Shown here in pieces: positions 1 to 8,303 of a stretch of 64,000 nt of DNA. This DNA is from Microbacterium sp. Root553 (lineage in GTDB: Bacteria; Actinomycetota; Actinomycetes; Actinomycetales; Microbacteriaceae): NCBI RefSeq assembly GCF_001426995.1, contig NZ_LMFY01000002.1:80846-144845 (forward strand), given 5' to 3'. The notes beneath the pieces are model-generated. The model ran no database searches, was not told the DNA's origin, and saw nothing but the letters and a program-made list of their open reading frames with translations. How positions within the stretch are numbered: the stretch's first letter is position 1; every line of letters starts with the position of its first letter. Both the position numbers and the translations under genes were made by a program.

Positions 1-58
1 CGGATCCTCGTCGGCGTTGCGTCGTCGTGGGTGACGCCCGCGGTCGTACCGTGAGCAC

Positions 59-211
59 ATGGCACGAGTCTCGGGACGCAACTTGGTGATCAGCTGGATC
101 GCCGCGGTGCTGTGCACGGGCGTGATCGCCGCGCTCGTCTGGTTCGCGATCCCCCTCGTGCCGGCCATCGCCACCTTCGTCGGGGACACGCTGCGCGCCA
201 CCAACCCCTGA
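59..211 (+). CDS. Small single-pass membrane protein, unknown function
   Basis: A 50-residue protein beginning MARVSGRNLVISWIAAVLC. One long hydrophobic stretch (about residues 9-40) is followed by a short polar tail ending in ATNP, so it should be a one- or two-helix membrane peptide. No catalytic motif is visible. A -10-like hexamer TACCGT (47-52) ends six bases before the ATG and there is no Shine-Dalgarno sequence, which fits a leaderless transcript. The start is chosen on that spacing. The gene stands alone before a larger membrane protein gene. Function unknown; coding status is inferred from the coherent hydrophobic profile and the promoter spacing. Confidence 0.6.
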   Translation: MARVSGRNLVISWIAAVLCTGVIAALVWFAIPLVPAIATFVGDTLRATNP

Positions 212-343
212 TCACGATCGTCGGACCCGCCGGAAGGAGCAGCGCCGCACCCCGGCTCTGCGACACGTCGGCACGCCTCCGTCGGCGGGCGCGCGGGCGG
301 CGGTAATCTCGCACTGCACACATCCGATGAGAGGCGCACCCCC

Positions 344-1375
344 ATGAGTGACCCCGAGGTTCCCCAGCCCGAGCGGCCGAAGGACGTCGATGACGTCGTC
401 GACAGCGCGAACGAGGGACTCGATGCCGCCGCCGCGGCCGGTGCGGGAGTCCCCGGTGCGTCCGCGGACGAGTCGCGGGTGCGTCCTGCCGTCGATCCCG
501 ACGTCGCCGCCTTCGAGGCAGCGGAGAACGACCACCCCGGCACCTTCTCGACCCCCGAGCTCAACGATCCGCGGTACCTGGATCCCGAGCCCGACGTGAA
601 GACGGACGCATCGACCGCCGACGACGCCGCGGCGTACGTGCCGCCCGTGGCCCCGGAGCGCTCCTCGCTCGCGGGTGACGCGTACTCGTCGAACAGCGAC
701 ACCGCGACGCGCGTCGTGCCGGCCGAGCCGTCGCCCTCCGACCGCCTGCGGTCCGAGAGCGCCGCCGCAGAGACGGCGGTCGTCGAGCCCGCGGTCGTCC
801 CCGTGCAGCAGCAGCCGATCTTCGTCCAGGCCCCTGAGGCGCCGCGCGAGCGCGGCAACCGCGGAACGGCGGGCGCGATCGGCCTGCTCGCGACCGTGGC
901 GTTCGCCGTGCTGTACCTCGCCGCGACCCTCGGCCTCGGTGCGGTCGCCGGCGACGTCACCGCCGCCAACATCGGAGACGCCGCCCTCGCGCCCCTGACC
1001 ACCTGGGGCTTCTGGGTGCCCGTCGTCGTGTTCTTCCTCGGATTCTGGCTGCTCGGCGCGTTCATCAACCGTGGGCGCTGGGGGCTGTGGGTCGTCTTCG
1101 GCATCATCGTCGGCGTGATCGCCTACGGCGGTCACATCCTCGGCGCTCTTCTCGGTGCGCCGTTCTGGCAGCTCACCGCCACCGAGGGCAACGAGCTGGT
1201 GTCGTCGCAGCTCTTCCACCCGCTCGCGATCGCGGCGTTCGTCTTCGGCCGCGAGCTGACGATCTGGTTCGGCGCGTGGGTGGCCCGCAGCGGCGCACGC
1301 AAGACCGAGCTCAACGCCGAGGCGCAGCGCGAGTACGAGCGCACGCTCGAAGCCGGCCCGACGCTCTCGCGATAG
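344..1375 (+). CDS. Membrane protein with acidic Pro/Ala-rich cytoplasmic N-terminus
   Basis: 343 residues. Residues 1-170 are acidic, rich in Pro, Ala, Asp and Glu, and probably disordered. After a basic patch (RERGNR, about 167-172) come four predicted membrane helices at about 177-200, 217-240, 245-268 and 287-308, and a charged C-terminus. The topology suggests a cytoplasmic N-terminal tail on a four-helix membrane domain. An AGAGGCG ribosome-binding site precedes the ATG, and TAATCT further upstream could be its -10 element. I recognise no family. The gene is followed closely by another small membrane protein gene in the same direction. Confidence 0.85.
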   Translation: MSDPEVPQPERPKDVDDVVDSANEGLDAAAAAGAGVPGASADESRVRPAVDPDVAAFEAAENDHPGTFSTPELNDPRYLDPEPDVKTDASTADDAAAYVPPVAPERSSLAGDAYSSNSDTATRVVPAEPSPSDRLRSESAAAETAVVEPAVVPVQQQPIFVQAPEAPRERGNRGTAGAIGLLATVAFAVLYLAATLGLGAVAGDVTAANIGDAALAPLTTWGFWVPVVVFFLGFWLLGAFINRGRWGLWVVFGIIVGVIAYGGHILGALLGAPFWQLTATEGNELVSSQLFHPLAIAAFVFGRELTIWFGAWVARSGARKTELNAEAQREYERTLEAGPTLSR

Positions 1376-1383
1376 TCGCGCGC

Positions 1384-1875
1384 ATGTCATCGCCGAACCC
1401 CCGTGGACCCGAGTCCGCGGGGGTTTCGGTCGTCTTGGCGCTGGCGCTCGCGACGATCGGCTTCTTCGCGCTGGCCGTGTTCGGCCTCGGCGCGGTCAGC
1501 ATCGTGACCGACCGCGACATCATCGCGGTCCCCGGACTCGGCCAGGTGCCCGGCGTCGTCGGCATGATCGTCGCGCTGCTGGTCTTCGCGATGTCGCTGC
1601 GCGGGGCGCTGCGCAGGACGCGACCGTCGTTCGTGTCCGCTCCCGCCGTCGCGCTCGCGACCGCGCTCGCGCATCTGGCGGCGGTGTGGGCCGGGGTGGC
1701 CGTCGCGGGCGGAGACCTGATCGTGGCGACGGTGGTCGCCGGCGACCTCGTGCGCGGAGGTGCGAGTGCGGTGCTTCTTCTGGCCGCCGCCATCGCCGCG
1801 TGGAGCGGCGTCGCCCTCCGGCGCACCCGGGCGGAGCGCCCTCGATGGCCTTGGGAGCGCGACGACGAGGAGTGA
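1384..1875 (+). CDS. Small integral membrane protein, unknown
   Basis: 163 residues from the ATG at 1384 (MSSPNPRGPES). The frame is open further upstream, but that extension overlaps the preceding gene and lacks its composition. Four hydrophobic helices are apparent (about residues 14-42, 54-72, 85-112, 120-143), followed by a basic/acidic tail ending in WERDDEE. A GATAGT hexamer ends seven bases before the ATG, so the message may be leaderless although the upstream gene ends only eight bases away. No motif points to a function. Confidence 0.75.
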   Translation: MSSPNPRGPESAGVSVVLALALATIGFFALAVFGLGAVSIVTDRDIIAVPGLGQVPGVVGMIVALLVFAMSLRGALRRTRPSFVSAPAVALATALAHLAAVWAGVAVAGGDLIVATVVAGDLVRGGASAVLLLAAAIAAWSGVALRRTRAERPRWPWERDDEE

Positions 1876-1935
1876 CGCCCCGCCGTCGGGGTGTGAATCG
1901 GCGCATGCGGGCCGTGTGCGCCGTACGCTCTAGGT

Positions 1936-2583
1936 GTGGAGCGCTCGTTGGAGACGCAGGTAGACCAGGCCGTCGAGGCCTGGATCCGCTGGGTGCCGCG
2001 CTGGGAGCCGGCCACCCACCGTGGACGCGTCGCGCCCTGCCGGCGGTGTCTCGGATCCCCGATCCTCTCCGCCGCGGGGATCGGCTCGAACACGCCGCAC
2101 GGCGTGCAGCACGGTCTGTCGACCCGGATCAAGACGATCGTCGATCACGCGGTCGCCGATTACACGTCGAGGAACCTGCCCATGCTGCAGCGCGAGCTCG
2201 ACCAGCAGGCCGCCCGCAATCGCGCGCGCAGTTATCGACCCGCCGAGAACCTCGACCCGGAGTTCGACGGCCTCCCGCTCGACCCCGAGCCCATCGCCGG
2301 CGCTCCCTTCCTCTTCACCATCGCCGGCATGGCCGACGAGGCGATCGCCGACCTGCCGCCGCTTCCGCCGCTGAGCGATGAGGCGAAGGCGGCACTGCGG
2401 CAGGAGGTGTCGCTGGCCGACGAGTACGCCAACATGGTGGGGCGCGAGATCTGCCGCATCCTGCTGCGCCACCGCATCTACATCCAGGCAGCGATCTCGC
2501 AGCACGTCGAGCCGCAGATCGAGGCGCTCCTGGCGGAGCTCACCGAGTCGCTGGACTCGCCGTTCGACTCCGATCAGGCCTAG
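1936..2583 (+). CDS. Hypothetical soluble protein with a CRRC motif
   Basis: 215 residues from a GTG start. TACGCT (1924-1929) lies exactly six bases before the GTG and no ribosome-binding site is visible, so the start is set by the leaderless pattern. The N-terminal third is Trp/Arg-rich with a Cys-Arg-Arg-Cys pair near residue 35, which might hold a metal or form a disulfide. The rest is mostly charged and probably helical, with an acidic proline-rich middle (PPLPPLSDE). There is no signal peptide or membrane helix. I do not recognise the family. Confidence 0.75.
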   Translation: MERSLETQVDQAVEAWIRWVPRWEPATHRGRVAPCRRCLGSPILSAAGIGSNTPHGVQHGLSTRIKTIVDHAVADYTSRNLPMLQRELDQQAARNRARSYRPAENLDPEFDGLPLDPEPIAGAPFLFTIAGMADEAIADLPPLPPLSDEAKAALRQEVSLADEYANMVGREICRILLRHRIYIQAAISQHVEPQIEALLAELTESLDSPFDSDQA

Positions 2584-2674
2584 GCGCCGGGCAGCCGCGC
2601 TCCCGCGCGACACGGTGCGCGTCTGCGTATCAGCTGAGAGACGCGCCCACGACTGGCGACCGCAGTGCGCCATA

Positions 2675-2697
2675 GGTATCGTTTTTCGATAGATACC
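2675..2697. promoter_or_regulatory. Nested palindromic operator before DUF2975/HTH operon
   Basis: Two overlapping inverted repeats share this site: TATCG (2677-2681) with CGATA (2687-2691) around five T residues, and GGTATC (2675-2680) with GATACC (2692-2697). A further CGATCGAT palindrome lies at 2704-2711, just before the start codon. This is an AT-rich island in GC-rich DNA, immediately upstream of an operon that encodes its own Cro/CI-type regulator. Autoregulation is the simplest reading, inferred from position and symmetry. Confidence 0.6.
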
Positions 2698-2720
2698 CAT
2701 TGGCGATCGATAGGCGAACC

Positions 2721-3197
2721 ATGCAACCTCGTGTCTCCCGCGCTCTCAAGGCGCTCATCGTCCTCCTTCTCGGCCTCCTGGTCGCCAGCCAGACCCTGGT
2801 GATCCCCGCGGTCGCCCGCATCACCGCGATCCGCAACCCCGACGTCGACCAGCTGGAGGTCCCGGGGATCATCGGGGCGGTGATCTTCATCGGGCTCATC
2901 GAGGTGACGCTCGTCTGCGTCTGGTTCCTGCTCTCGCTGGTGCAGACCGATCGCATCTTCCGCGTCGAGGCGTTCCGCTACGTCGACATCATCCTCGGCG
3001 CGCTCGTCGCCGCGGGGTTGCTGATCCTCGTCTCGTACGTCGTCATCGTCGGCAGTCGCGCGGTGTCGCTGTCCCTCACGCTGCTGGCCGTGCTCGGCAT
3101 CGTGGTGAGCGCGGCGCTCGCCCTGCTCGTCGTGGTGCTGCGCGGGCTCCTGCGCAAGGCGCTGGAACTCGAGCAGGACCTCTCGGAAGTCGTCTGA
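2721..3197 (+). CDS. DUF2975 family membrane protein
   Basis: 158 residues from ATG 2721 (MQPRVSRALKALIVLLLGLL). A TTG at 2700 would add seven residues but lies against the operator, so the ATG with the AGGCG just upstream is preferred. Four membrane helices are evident, with the pattern of a polar loop after helix 1 and a short cytoplasmic loop that is typical of DUF2975 proteins. Members of this family are commonly encoded next to a small YozG-like Cro/CI regulator, and that is the case here: the stop codon overlaps the next start by one base. The role is unknown; such pairs may act as a membrane sensor plus regulator. Confidence 0.8.
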   Translation: MQPRVSRALKALIVLLLGLLVASQTLVIPAVARITAIRNPDVDQLEVPGIIGAVIFIGLIEVTLVCVWFLLSLVQTDRIFRVEAFRYVDIILGALVAAGLLILVSYVVIVGSRAVSLSLTLLAVLGIVVSAALALLVVVLRGLLRKALELEQDLSEVV

Positions 3198-3418
3198 TGC
3201 CCATCGTGATCGACCTCGACGTACAGCTCGCCATGAAGAAGATGAGCGTGCAGGACTTCGCGGATGCCATCGGGATCACCCCCGCGAACGTCGCCGTGCT
3301 CAAGAACGGCAGGGCCAAGGCCGTGCGCTTCACGACGCTAGAGGCCATCTGCCGGGTGCTGGAGTGCCAGCCGGGCGACATCCTGCGCTGGGTGCCCGAG
3401 ACGGAGGAGCAGTCATGA
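3197..3418 (+). CDS. Small Cro/CI-family HTH regulator (YozG-like)
   Basis: 73 residues, essentially a single helix-turn-helix domain. The line DFADAIGITPANVAVLKNG is the HTH, followed by a conserved helix ending in the CQPGDIL motif common to YozG-like regulators encoded beside DUF2975 proteins. The ATG overlaps the DUF2975 stop by one base, and the stop overlaps the start of the following membrane protein in an ATGA, so all three are probably translationally coupled. It is the natural candidate to bind the palindromes at 2675-2711. The effector is unknown. Confidence 0.85.
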   Translation: MPIVIDLDVQLAMKKMSVQDFADAIGITPANVAVLKNGRAKAVRFTTLEAICRVLECQPGDILRWVPETEEQS

Positions 3419-6400
3419 CCCCCGCGTCGCTGGAGTCCTCGTCGCCGTCGACCGATGAGCTCACCTGGGGCGAGGCCGTCGCCCGGCACCTGCTCGACCT
3501 CGGAGCGTGCCCGGTGTGTCAGGCCGAGCTGGCGGACGGATGGTGCCGCACGTGCGGTTCGGACCTCCGCGGTCCCGTCGGATCGGAACTGTGGAGCGCG
3601 TCTCTGACGGCCGCCGGTGCGATGCGAGCGAGGGATGCAGTGCTGCGGCGCATCCCGCCGGTCGCTGCCGAAGGAACCGCCGCACCGTCGGCACTCACCG
3701 CGCCGTCGCCCGCCGTATCGGCGTCGGAGCCGTCCCGTGCGCCGGCGGGCGCGGATCCCGTGGCCACCTCGACGGGCGGGTCCGCATCGCAGAGCAGCGC
3801 GACGCTGCAGTCCGTGCTCGCGACGGCGGGTGCAGGGCTCGTCGCCGTCGCCGCCGTGGTGTTCACCTATCTCAACCCGGACCTCGCCGACCGCGCCCTG
3901 CGCAGCGTGATCGTCGGGCTCATCACCCTGCTGTTCCTCGGGGGAGCGTGGCTGCTCGCCCGCCGTGGACTGCGGTTCTCGGCCGAGGCCGTCGGCGCGC
4001 TGGGGCTGGTGTTCGCCGGCCTCGACATCCACGCGGTCGCCCAGCTCGCGGCGCCGGAGGTGCATCCGTGGCTCAGCGCCGCCGTCATCACGGCTGTCGT
4101 CGCCCCGGCCGTGCGGAGCGCGGGGCGACGTCACCGCATCAGGGTCTGGCAGTGGGTGGCCGTCGTGGCGCTGACGCTGACCCCTGCGATGCTGGGCCTG
4201 GCCGGAGCGACGGCGCTCACGGCCACGGCAGGCGCACTCGGCGTGGCGTTCGCGGGCGCCGCCGCCATCGAGTTCCTGCGGCCGCCCGCACCCGAACGGG
4301 TCACCCTCGTCGGGGCGCAGGTGATCGCGACCATCGCGGCACTCGTCCTGATGTGGCGGGTCGAGATCGACGACGTCTCGCTGTTCCTGCTCGTGACGAG
4401 CGGGCTGCTCGCTCTGGTCGCCTCGCACGCCCTCATCGCCGGGCGTCAGGCGCTGACGCCGCCCTGGTCGTTCGTCGCCGGCGCGACGGGGGCGGCGGCG
4501 ATCCTGCTCGCGGTCTATGCGATCCCCTCCGTGCGCGAGATCGACGCCTCCTGGCAGCTCGCGATCGCGCCCGCCGCGGCATCCGCGGCCCTGGTGCTCG
4601 TCGGCGCGCTCCTACCGCTGCCGCGCCGTGTGCCGCGGGGTCCCGTCGCGGGCGGAGCGCTGACCGTGTTCGCCCTGCCTGTGCTGGCGCTCCTCGCCTC
4701 GGCCGCGGTCACCGGCGCGCTCACGGTCGCCGCCTTCGTCGGCGAAGCGCCCTGGGTCGACGGCTCCGGAGTGGTCGGAGGCGGCACGCCCCTCGGCCTC
4801 GGCGTGGTGGGTGCCGGTCTCGTCGCCTTCCACCTCCTCGCGCGCACCCGGATCGGCATCGTGCGGCTCGCCCCCGCTGCATCCCGGCTGTCCCTCGTCG
4901 CCGTCGCCCTCGCCCTGCTCGTGCTGGGCTGCGGCGGTCTGCTCGTGCTGCCCGCCGCGATCGCCGTGCTGGCGGGGTCGGCTGTGGCCGTCGCCGCCGC
5001 GATCCGGTGGATGCCCGCGCACGTGGCGGGCAGGGGCGTGCGGGTGATCCTGGTCGTCGCAGCGCATCTCGCGCTCCTCGCGACCGTCATGGTCGCCTGG
5101 CGCGACACCGCGGCCGTACCCGGCGCGGGGGCGGCGACGCTGATCGGTCTGGTCGCCCTCGCCGGGGTGCAGCCGCCGCGATGGCGCTTCCTCTACGTCG
5201 GAGCCGGATTCTCGTATGCACTGGTCGTCGTCGCGACAGCACTGGGGGAGGGCGGGGTCGACGGGATCGCACGGCTGTGCCTCACCGCATCCGCCGGTCT
5301 CGTGGTCGCGATCGCCACCACCTACCTGCCCCTCGTCGGCGCGCGGAGCTGGCAGGCGGTGCTCGTCGTCTCGGCGGTCCCCTTCGGGATCGGGGTGCTG
5401 CAGGTGATCGAGGAGCGCAGCGGATGGACCGCCCTGTCGACCGGGCTGATGTTCGTGCTCGCACTGACGCTGCTGCTGACCCGGCGACCGGGTCTCACCG
5501 TGCCGGTGCGCACGGCGGCTGCGGCGATGCTCGTGCCGACGCTCGCCGTGGTGGTCGTCTGTCTCGGCGCCCAGCTGCTCGACTCGAGCGGATCGCCCGT
5601 CGCCCTCCCGATCGTCGCGGTGCTCGTCGGTCTGGCGCTCCCGGCATCCACCCTCCTCCGCGATGTGCTCCGGAATCGGGGGCGTTCTGCCCTCGCCGCG
5701 GATGCCGCGCGGGTGGCGATCGAGGCATCCGCACTGCTCACCGGAATGATCGCGGTCGGTCTCTCCGTGGGGCGCGAGGCCGCGGGTCTCGGCACGACCC
5801 TGATCGTGCTCGTGGTGATCGGCCTCGGCGCCGTCGCCGCAGGACTCTTCAGCGCCCGGCGCTACGCGTGGTCCGTCGCCGGGGCGTCGTTCACCGGGGC
5901 CCTCTGGTGCGTGTGGGGGATCACCGGGGTCGACCTGTTCGAGGCCTACCTGCTCCCGCCGGCACTGGGGGCCGCGGTCGTCGCGGTGCTCCTCACGATC
6001 CGGGGGCGGCGGGCGACCGCCCTGTACTCCGCCGGCCTGCTGATCGCGCTCGGCCCGATCCTCGCGCTCATCTCTCTCGCGGAGCCCGAGACGGCAGACG
6101 GGCCGTCGCCCGTCGTCTGGCGCGTGGCGGGGCTCCTCGCGGCATCCTGGGGGCTGCTCGCCCTCGAGAAGGCGATCGGCGGGGGCCGTGCCGGGCTCCG
6201 GCGGCGCCGACTGCGGGCGCTCCGCATGCCGACGCTGGTGGCCGCGGGGCTGGCGGCGACGGCCGGGCCGATCCAGGGCATGAGGATCGGGCTGGGCGGC
6301 GATCTGCCGTCGCTGCACGGGGCGGGGCTGTTCGCGCTGTGTCTCGGGGTCAGCGCCGTCGGAGCCGCAGCCCTCGCCCTCGCCGCGGCGGGCATCCGCC

Positions 6401-7152
6401 GAGCGGCCGGCAGCGCGTCGGCGCTGCGGCGCACACGCTGGCTGGGCGCGCCGGCCGCGCTCACTCTCGCCGCAGGCACCTGGTTCGCGATCGAACGCGA
6501 CTGGTTCTCGATCTGGCCGATGTGGATGCTGATGATCGCCTACCTGGTCGCGACGGTGGCGGTCGCCGCCCGCACGGTGGTCGGCACGACCACCGCCCCA
6601 CCGACGTGGTTCCTGTTCGCGATCGCGTTCGTGACCGCCATCGTGGCGTGGAGTCCGCGCGACCTGAGGGTCGAGTGGTTCTCGCTGCCGTTGGGAGCGT
6701 TCCTCCTCGTCGCCGGCGCGATCGCCCTCCGGCGGAGACCGGATACGCACCCCGACCCGCGGCGGGCGTCGCTCGACAGCTGGCCGGGGCGCTGGACCGG
6801 CTCGTGGGCGCTGCTCGCCCCGGGGATCGCGACGATGATGCTGGCCTCGGTCGTCTCCACGTTCACGGATCCGCTCACCTGGCGGGCGATCCTGGTCATG
6901 GTGCTGGCACTCGCCGCCATCCTGCTCGGGTCGAGGAACCGTCTGGCGGCGCCCTTCCTGCTCGGCCTGATCGTGCTGCCGATCGAGAACGTCTTCGTGT
7001 TCTCCGTGCAGATCGGTCGCGGCATCGAGTCGATGCCGTGGTGGATCACGCTCGCGGTCATGGGCGCGGTGCTCCTGATCATCGCGGTGACCGCCGAGCG
7101 CAGGACGGGGGAGGCCGGAACGGTCGCGGCGAGGATGCGCGATCTGCGCTGA
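3415..7152 (+). CDS. Giant polytopic membrane protein with N-terminal zinc ribbon (SCO7613 C-terminal domain type)
   Basis: 1245 residues from ATG 3415, overlapping the regulator stop codon. Residues 32-47 hold a CPVC...CRTC zinc ribbon (Cys32, 35, 44, 47). A Pro/Ala/Ser-rich linker (about 70-130) leads into a very hydrophobic remainder with roughly thirty membrane helices and short basic loops. This architecture matches the actinobacterial proteins named after the SCO7613 C-terminal domain. Biochemical function is unknown. Coupling to a DUF2975/HTH pair suggests it belongs to that regulated unit. The many helices without a recognisable transporter signature leave transport, lipid or envelope roles all possible. 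Confidence 0.85.
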   Translation: MTPASLESSSPSTDELTWGEAVARHLLDLGACPVCQAELADGWCRTCGSDLRGPVGSELWSASLTAAGAMRARDAVLRRIPPVAAEGTAAPSALTAPSPAVSASEPSRAPAGADPVATSTGGSASQSSATLQSVLATAGAGLVAVAAVVFTYLNPDLADRALRSVIVGLITLLFLGGAWLLARRGLRFSAEAVGALGLVFAGLDIHAVAQLAAPEVHPWLSAAVITAVVAPAVRSAGRRHRIRVWQWVAVVALTLTPAMLGLAGATALTATAGALGVAFAGAAAIEFLRPPAPERVTLVGAQVIATIAALVLMWRVEIDDVSLFLLVTSGLLALVASHALIAGRQALTPPWSFVAGATGAAAILLAVYAIPSVREIDASWQLAIAPAAASAALVLVGALLPLPRRVPRGPVAGGALTVFALPVLALLASAAVTGALTVAAFVGEAPWVDGSGVVGGGTPLGLGVVGAGLVAFHLLARTRIGIVRLAPAASRLSLVAVALALLVLGCGGLLVLPAAIAVLAGSAVAVAAAIRWMPAHVAGRGVRVILVVAAHLALLATVMVAWRDTAAVPGAGAATLIGLVALAGVQPPRWRFLYVGAGFSYALVVVATALGEGGVDGIARLCLTASAGLVVAIATTYLPLVGARSWQAVLVVSAVPFGIGVLQVIEERSGWTALSTGLMFVLALTLLLTRRPGLTVPVRTAAAAMLVPTLAVVVVCLGAQLLDSSGSPVALPIVAVLVGLALPASTLLRDVLRNRGRSALAADAARVAIEASALLTGMIAVGLSVGREAAGLGTTLIVLVVIGLGAVAAGLFSARRYAWSVAGASFTGALWCVWGITGVDLFEAYLLPPALGAAVVAVLLTIRGRRATALYSAGLLIALGPILALISLAEPETADGPSPVVWRVAGLLAASWGLLALEKAIGGGRAGLRRRRLRALRMPTLVAAGLAATAGPIQGMRIGLGGDLPSLHGAGLFALCLGVSAVGAAALALAAAGIRRAAGSASALRRTRWLGAPAALTLAAGTWFAIERDWFSIWPMWMLMIAYLVATVAVAARTVVGTTTAPPTWFLFAIAFVTAIVAWSPRDLRVEWFSLPLGAFLLVAGAIALRRRPDTHPDPRRASLDSWPGRWTGSWALLAPGIATMMLASVVSTFTDPLTWRAILVMVLALAAILLGSRNRLAAPFLLGLIVLPIENVFVFSVQIGRGIESMPWWITLAVMGAVLLIIAVTAERRTGEAGTVAARMRDLR

Positions 7153-7178
7153 GGGACGAGGCCGGAGCCGCCGCTCAT

Positions 7179-7207
7179 TTGACCGCCACGTTACGCGGCA
7201 TTACACT
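7179..7207 (+). promoter_or_regulatory. str operon promoter
   Basis: TTGACC (7179-7184) and TACACT (7202-7207) are separated by exactly 17 bases, close to the vegetative sigma consensus, with transcription expected near 7214. The leader of about 160 bases begins with a 7-bp hairpin, GCACGTC-TC-GACGTGC (7221-7236). This is the strongest promoter-like sequence I found in the window. Confidence 0.8.
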
Positions 7208-7374
7208 TGATCAGGTGTGTGCACGTCTCGACGTGCGTGCTGGGCGTCGGCTCCATGGCCGATCCGCCCCCACGGCATACCCACCACTGCAAAAGCCCGT
7301 CGATTCCGGCGTGCCGGTGGGTCATGATGTGAAACCCATCACGCTGTCACCGTGCAGCACTATGAGGAGAGAAC

Positions 7375-7743
7375 GTGCCAACCATTCAGCAGTTGGTTCG
7401 CAAGGGTCGCTCGCCCAAGGTCACCAAGACCAAGGCGCCGGCGCTCAAGTCGAACCCCCAGCAGGCCGGGGTCTGCACCCGCGTCTACACCACCACCCCG
7501 AAGAAGCCGAACTCGGCGATGCGCAAGGTCGCTCGTGTGAAGCTCCGCAACGGGACCGAGGTCACCGCGTACATCCCGGGTGAGGGTCACAACCTTCAGG
7601 AGCACTCCCTTGTGCTCGTCCGTGGCGGTCGTGTCAAGGACCTCCCCGGTGTTCGTTACAAGATCGTCCGTGGCGCCCTGGACACCCAGGCCGTCAAGAA
7701 CCGTAAGCAGGCTCGCAGCCGCTACGGCGCGAAGAAGGGCTGA
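7375..7743 (+). CDS. rpsL: 30S ribosomal protein S12
   Basis: 122 residues from a GTG preceded by a strong GAGGAGAG ribosome-binding site. S12 sits at the decoding centre of the small subunit and affects tRNA selection accuracy. The TPKKPNSAM segment places Lys43, and GRVKDLP places Lys88; both positions, where streptomycin resistance substitutions arise in other bacteria, carry the wild-type residue. First gene of the str operon, five bases before rpsG. Confidence 0.99.
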   Translation: MPTIQQLVRKGRSPKVTKTKAPALKSNPQQAGVCTRVYTTTPKKPNSAMRKVARVKLRNGTEVTAYIPGEGHNLQEHSLVLVRGGRVKDLPGVRYKIVRGALDTQAVKNRKQARSRYGAKKG

Positions 7744-7748
7744 GTCCA

Positions 7749-8219
7749 ATGCCTCGTAAGGGTCCCGCCCCCAAGCGTCCCGTCGTCAACGACCCGGTAT
7801 ACGGCGCTCCGATCGTCAGCCAGCTGGTCAACAAGATCCTGGTCGACGGCAAGAAGTCGCTGGCCGAGTCGATCGTCTACAACGCCCTCAAGGGCGTCGA
7901 GGCGAAGAACGGTCAGGATGCCGTCGCCACTCTGAAGAAGGCGCTCGACAACGTGCGCCCGACTCTCGAGGTCAAGAGCCGCCGCGTCGGTGGCTCGACC
8001 TACCAGGTTCCGGTCGAGGTCAAGCCGCACCGCGCGAACACCCTCGCGCTGCGCTGGCTCGTCAGCTACGCCAAGGGCCGTCGCGAGAAGACGATGACCG
8101 AGCGTCTCCAGAACGAGATCCTCGACGCGTCGAACGGTCTCGGCGCCGCCGTCAAGCGTCGTGAAGACACGCACAAGATGGCCGAGTCGAACCGCGCGTT
8201 CGCTCACTACCGCTGGTAA
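7749..8219 (+). CDS. rpsG: 30S ribosomal protein S7
   Basis: 156 residues, the standard bacterial length. S7 nucleates assembly of the 30S head and contacts the E-site tRNA. The N-terminal [12 protein letters not shown] and the central [16 protein letters not shown] segment are characteristic. It follows rpsL by five bases and is separated from fusA by a strong hairpin. S7 is the classical autoregulator of the str operon in E. coli; whether that holds here cannot be seen. Confidence 0.99.
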   Translation: MPRKGPAPKRPVVNDPVYGAPIVSQLVNKILVDGKKSLAESIVYNALKGVEAKNGQDAVATLKKALDNVRPTLEVKSRRVGGSTYQVPVEVKPHRANTLALRWLVSYAKGRREKTMTERLQNEILDASNGLGAAVKRREDTHKMAESNRAFAHYRW

Positions 8220-8227
8220 ACAGCTTC

Positions 8228-8258
8228 GCCGGCCCTCGGCCACACGCCGAGGGCCGGC
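8228..8258 (+). terminator. Hairpin between rpsG and fusA (attenuator or partial terminator)
   Basis: A perfect 13-bp inverted repeat with a CACAC loop (arms 8228-8240 and 8246-8258). The downstream flank is C-rich with no run of T, so it may act as an attenuator, a partial terminator or a processing/stability element that sets the ratio of ribosomal proteins to elongation factors. Confidence 0.6.
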
Positions 8259-8303
8259 ACCCCCTCTTCGCAGTACGACTGCCAAAAAGATAAGGACACT
8301 CCT

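Noticed and set aside
3507..7583. A 1358-codon plus-strand frame overlapping the giant membrane protein and rpsL
   Set aside because: The alternative frame is nearly all Arg/Gly/Ala/Pro, whereas the chosen frame has a zinc ribbon and regular membrane helices, and the shadow runs into rpsL.
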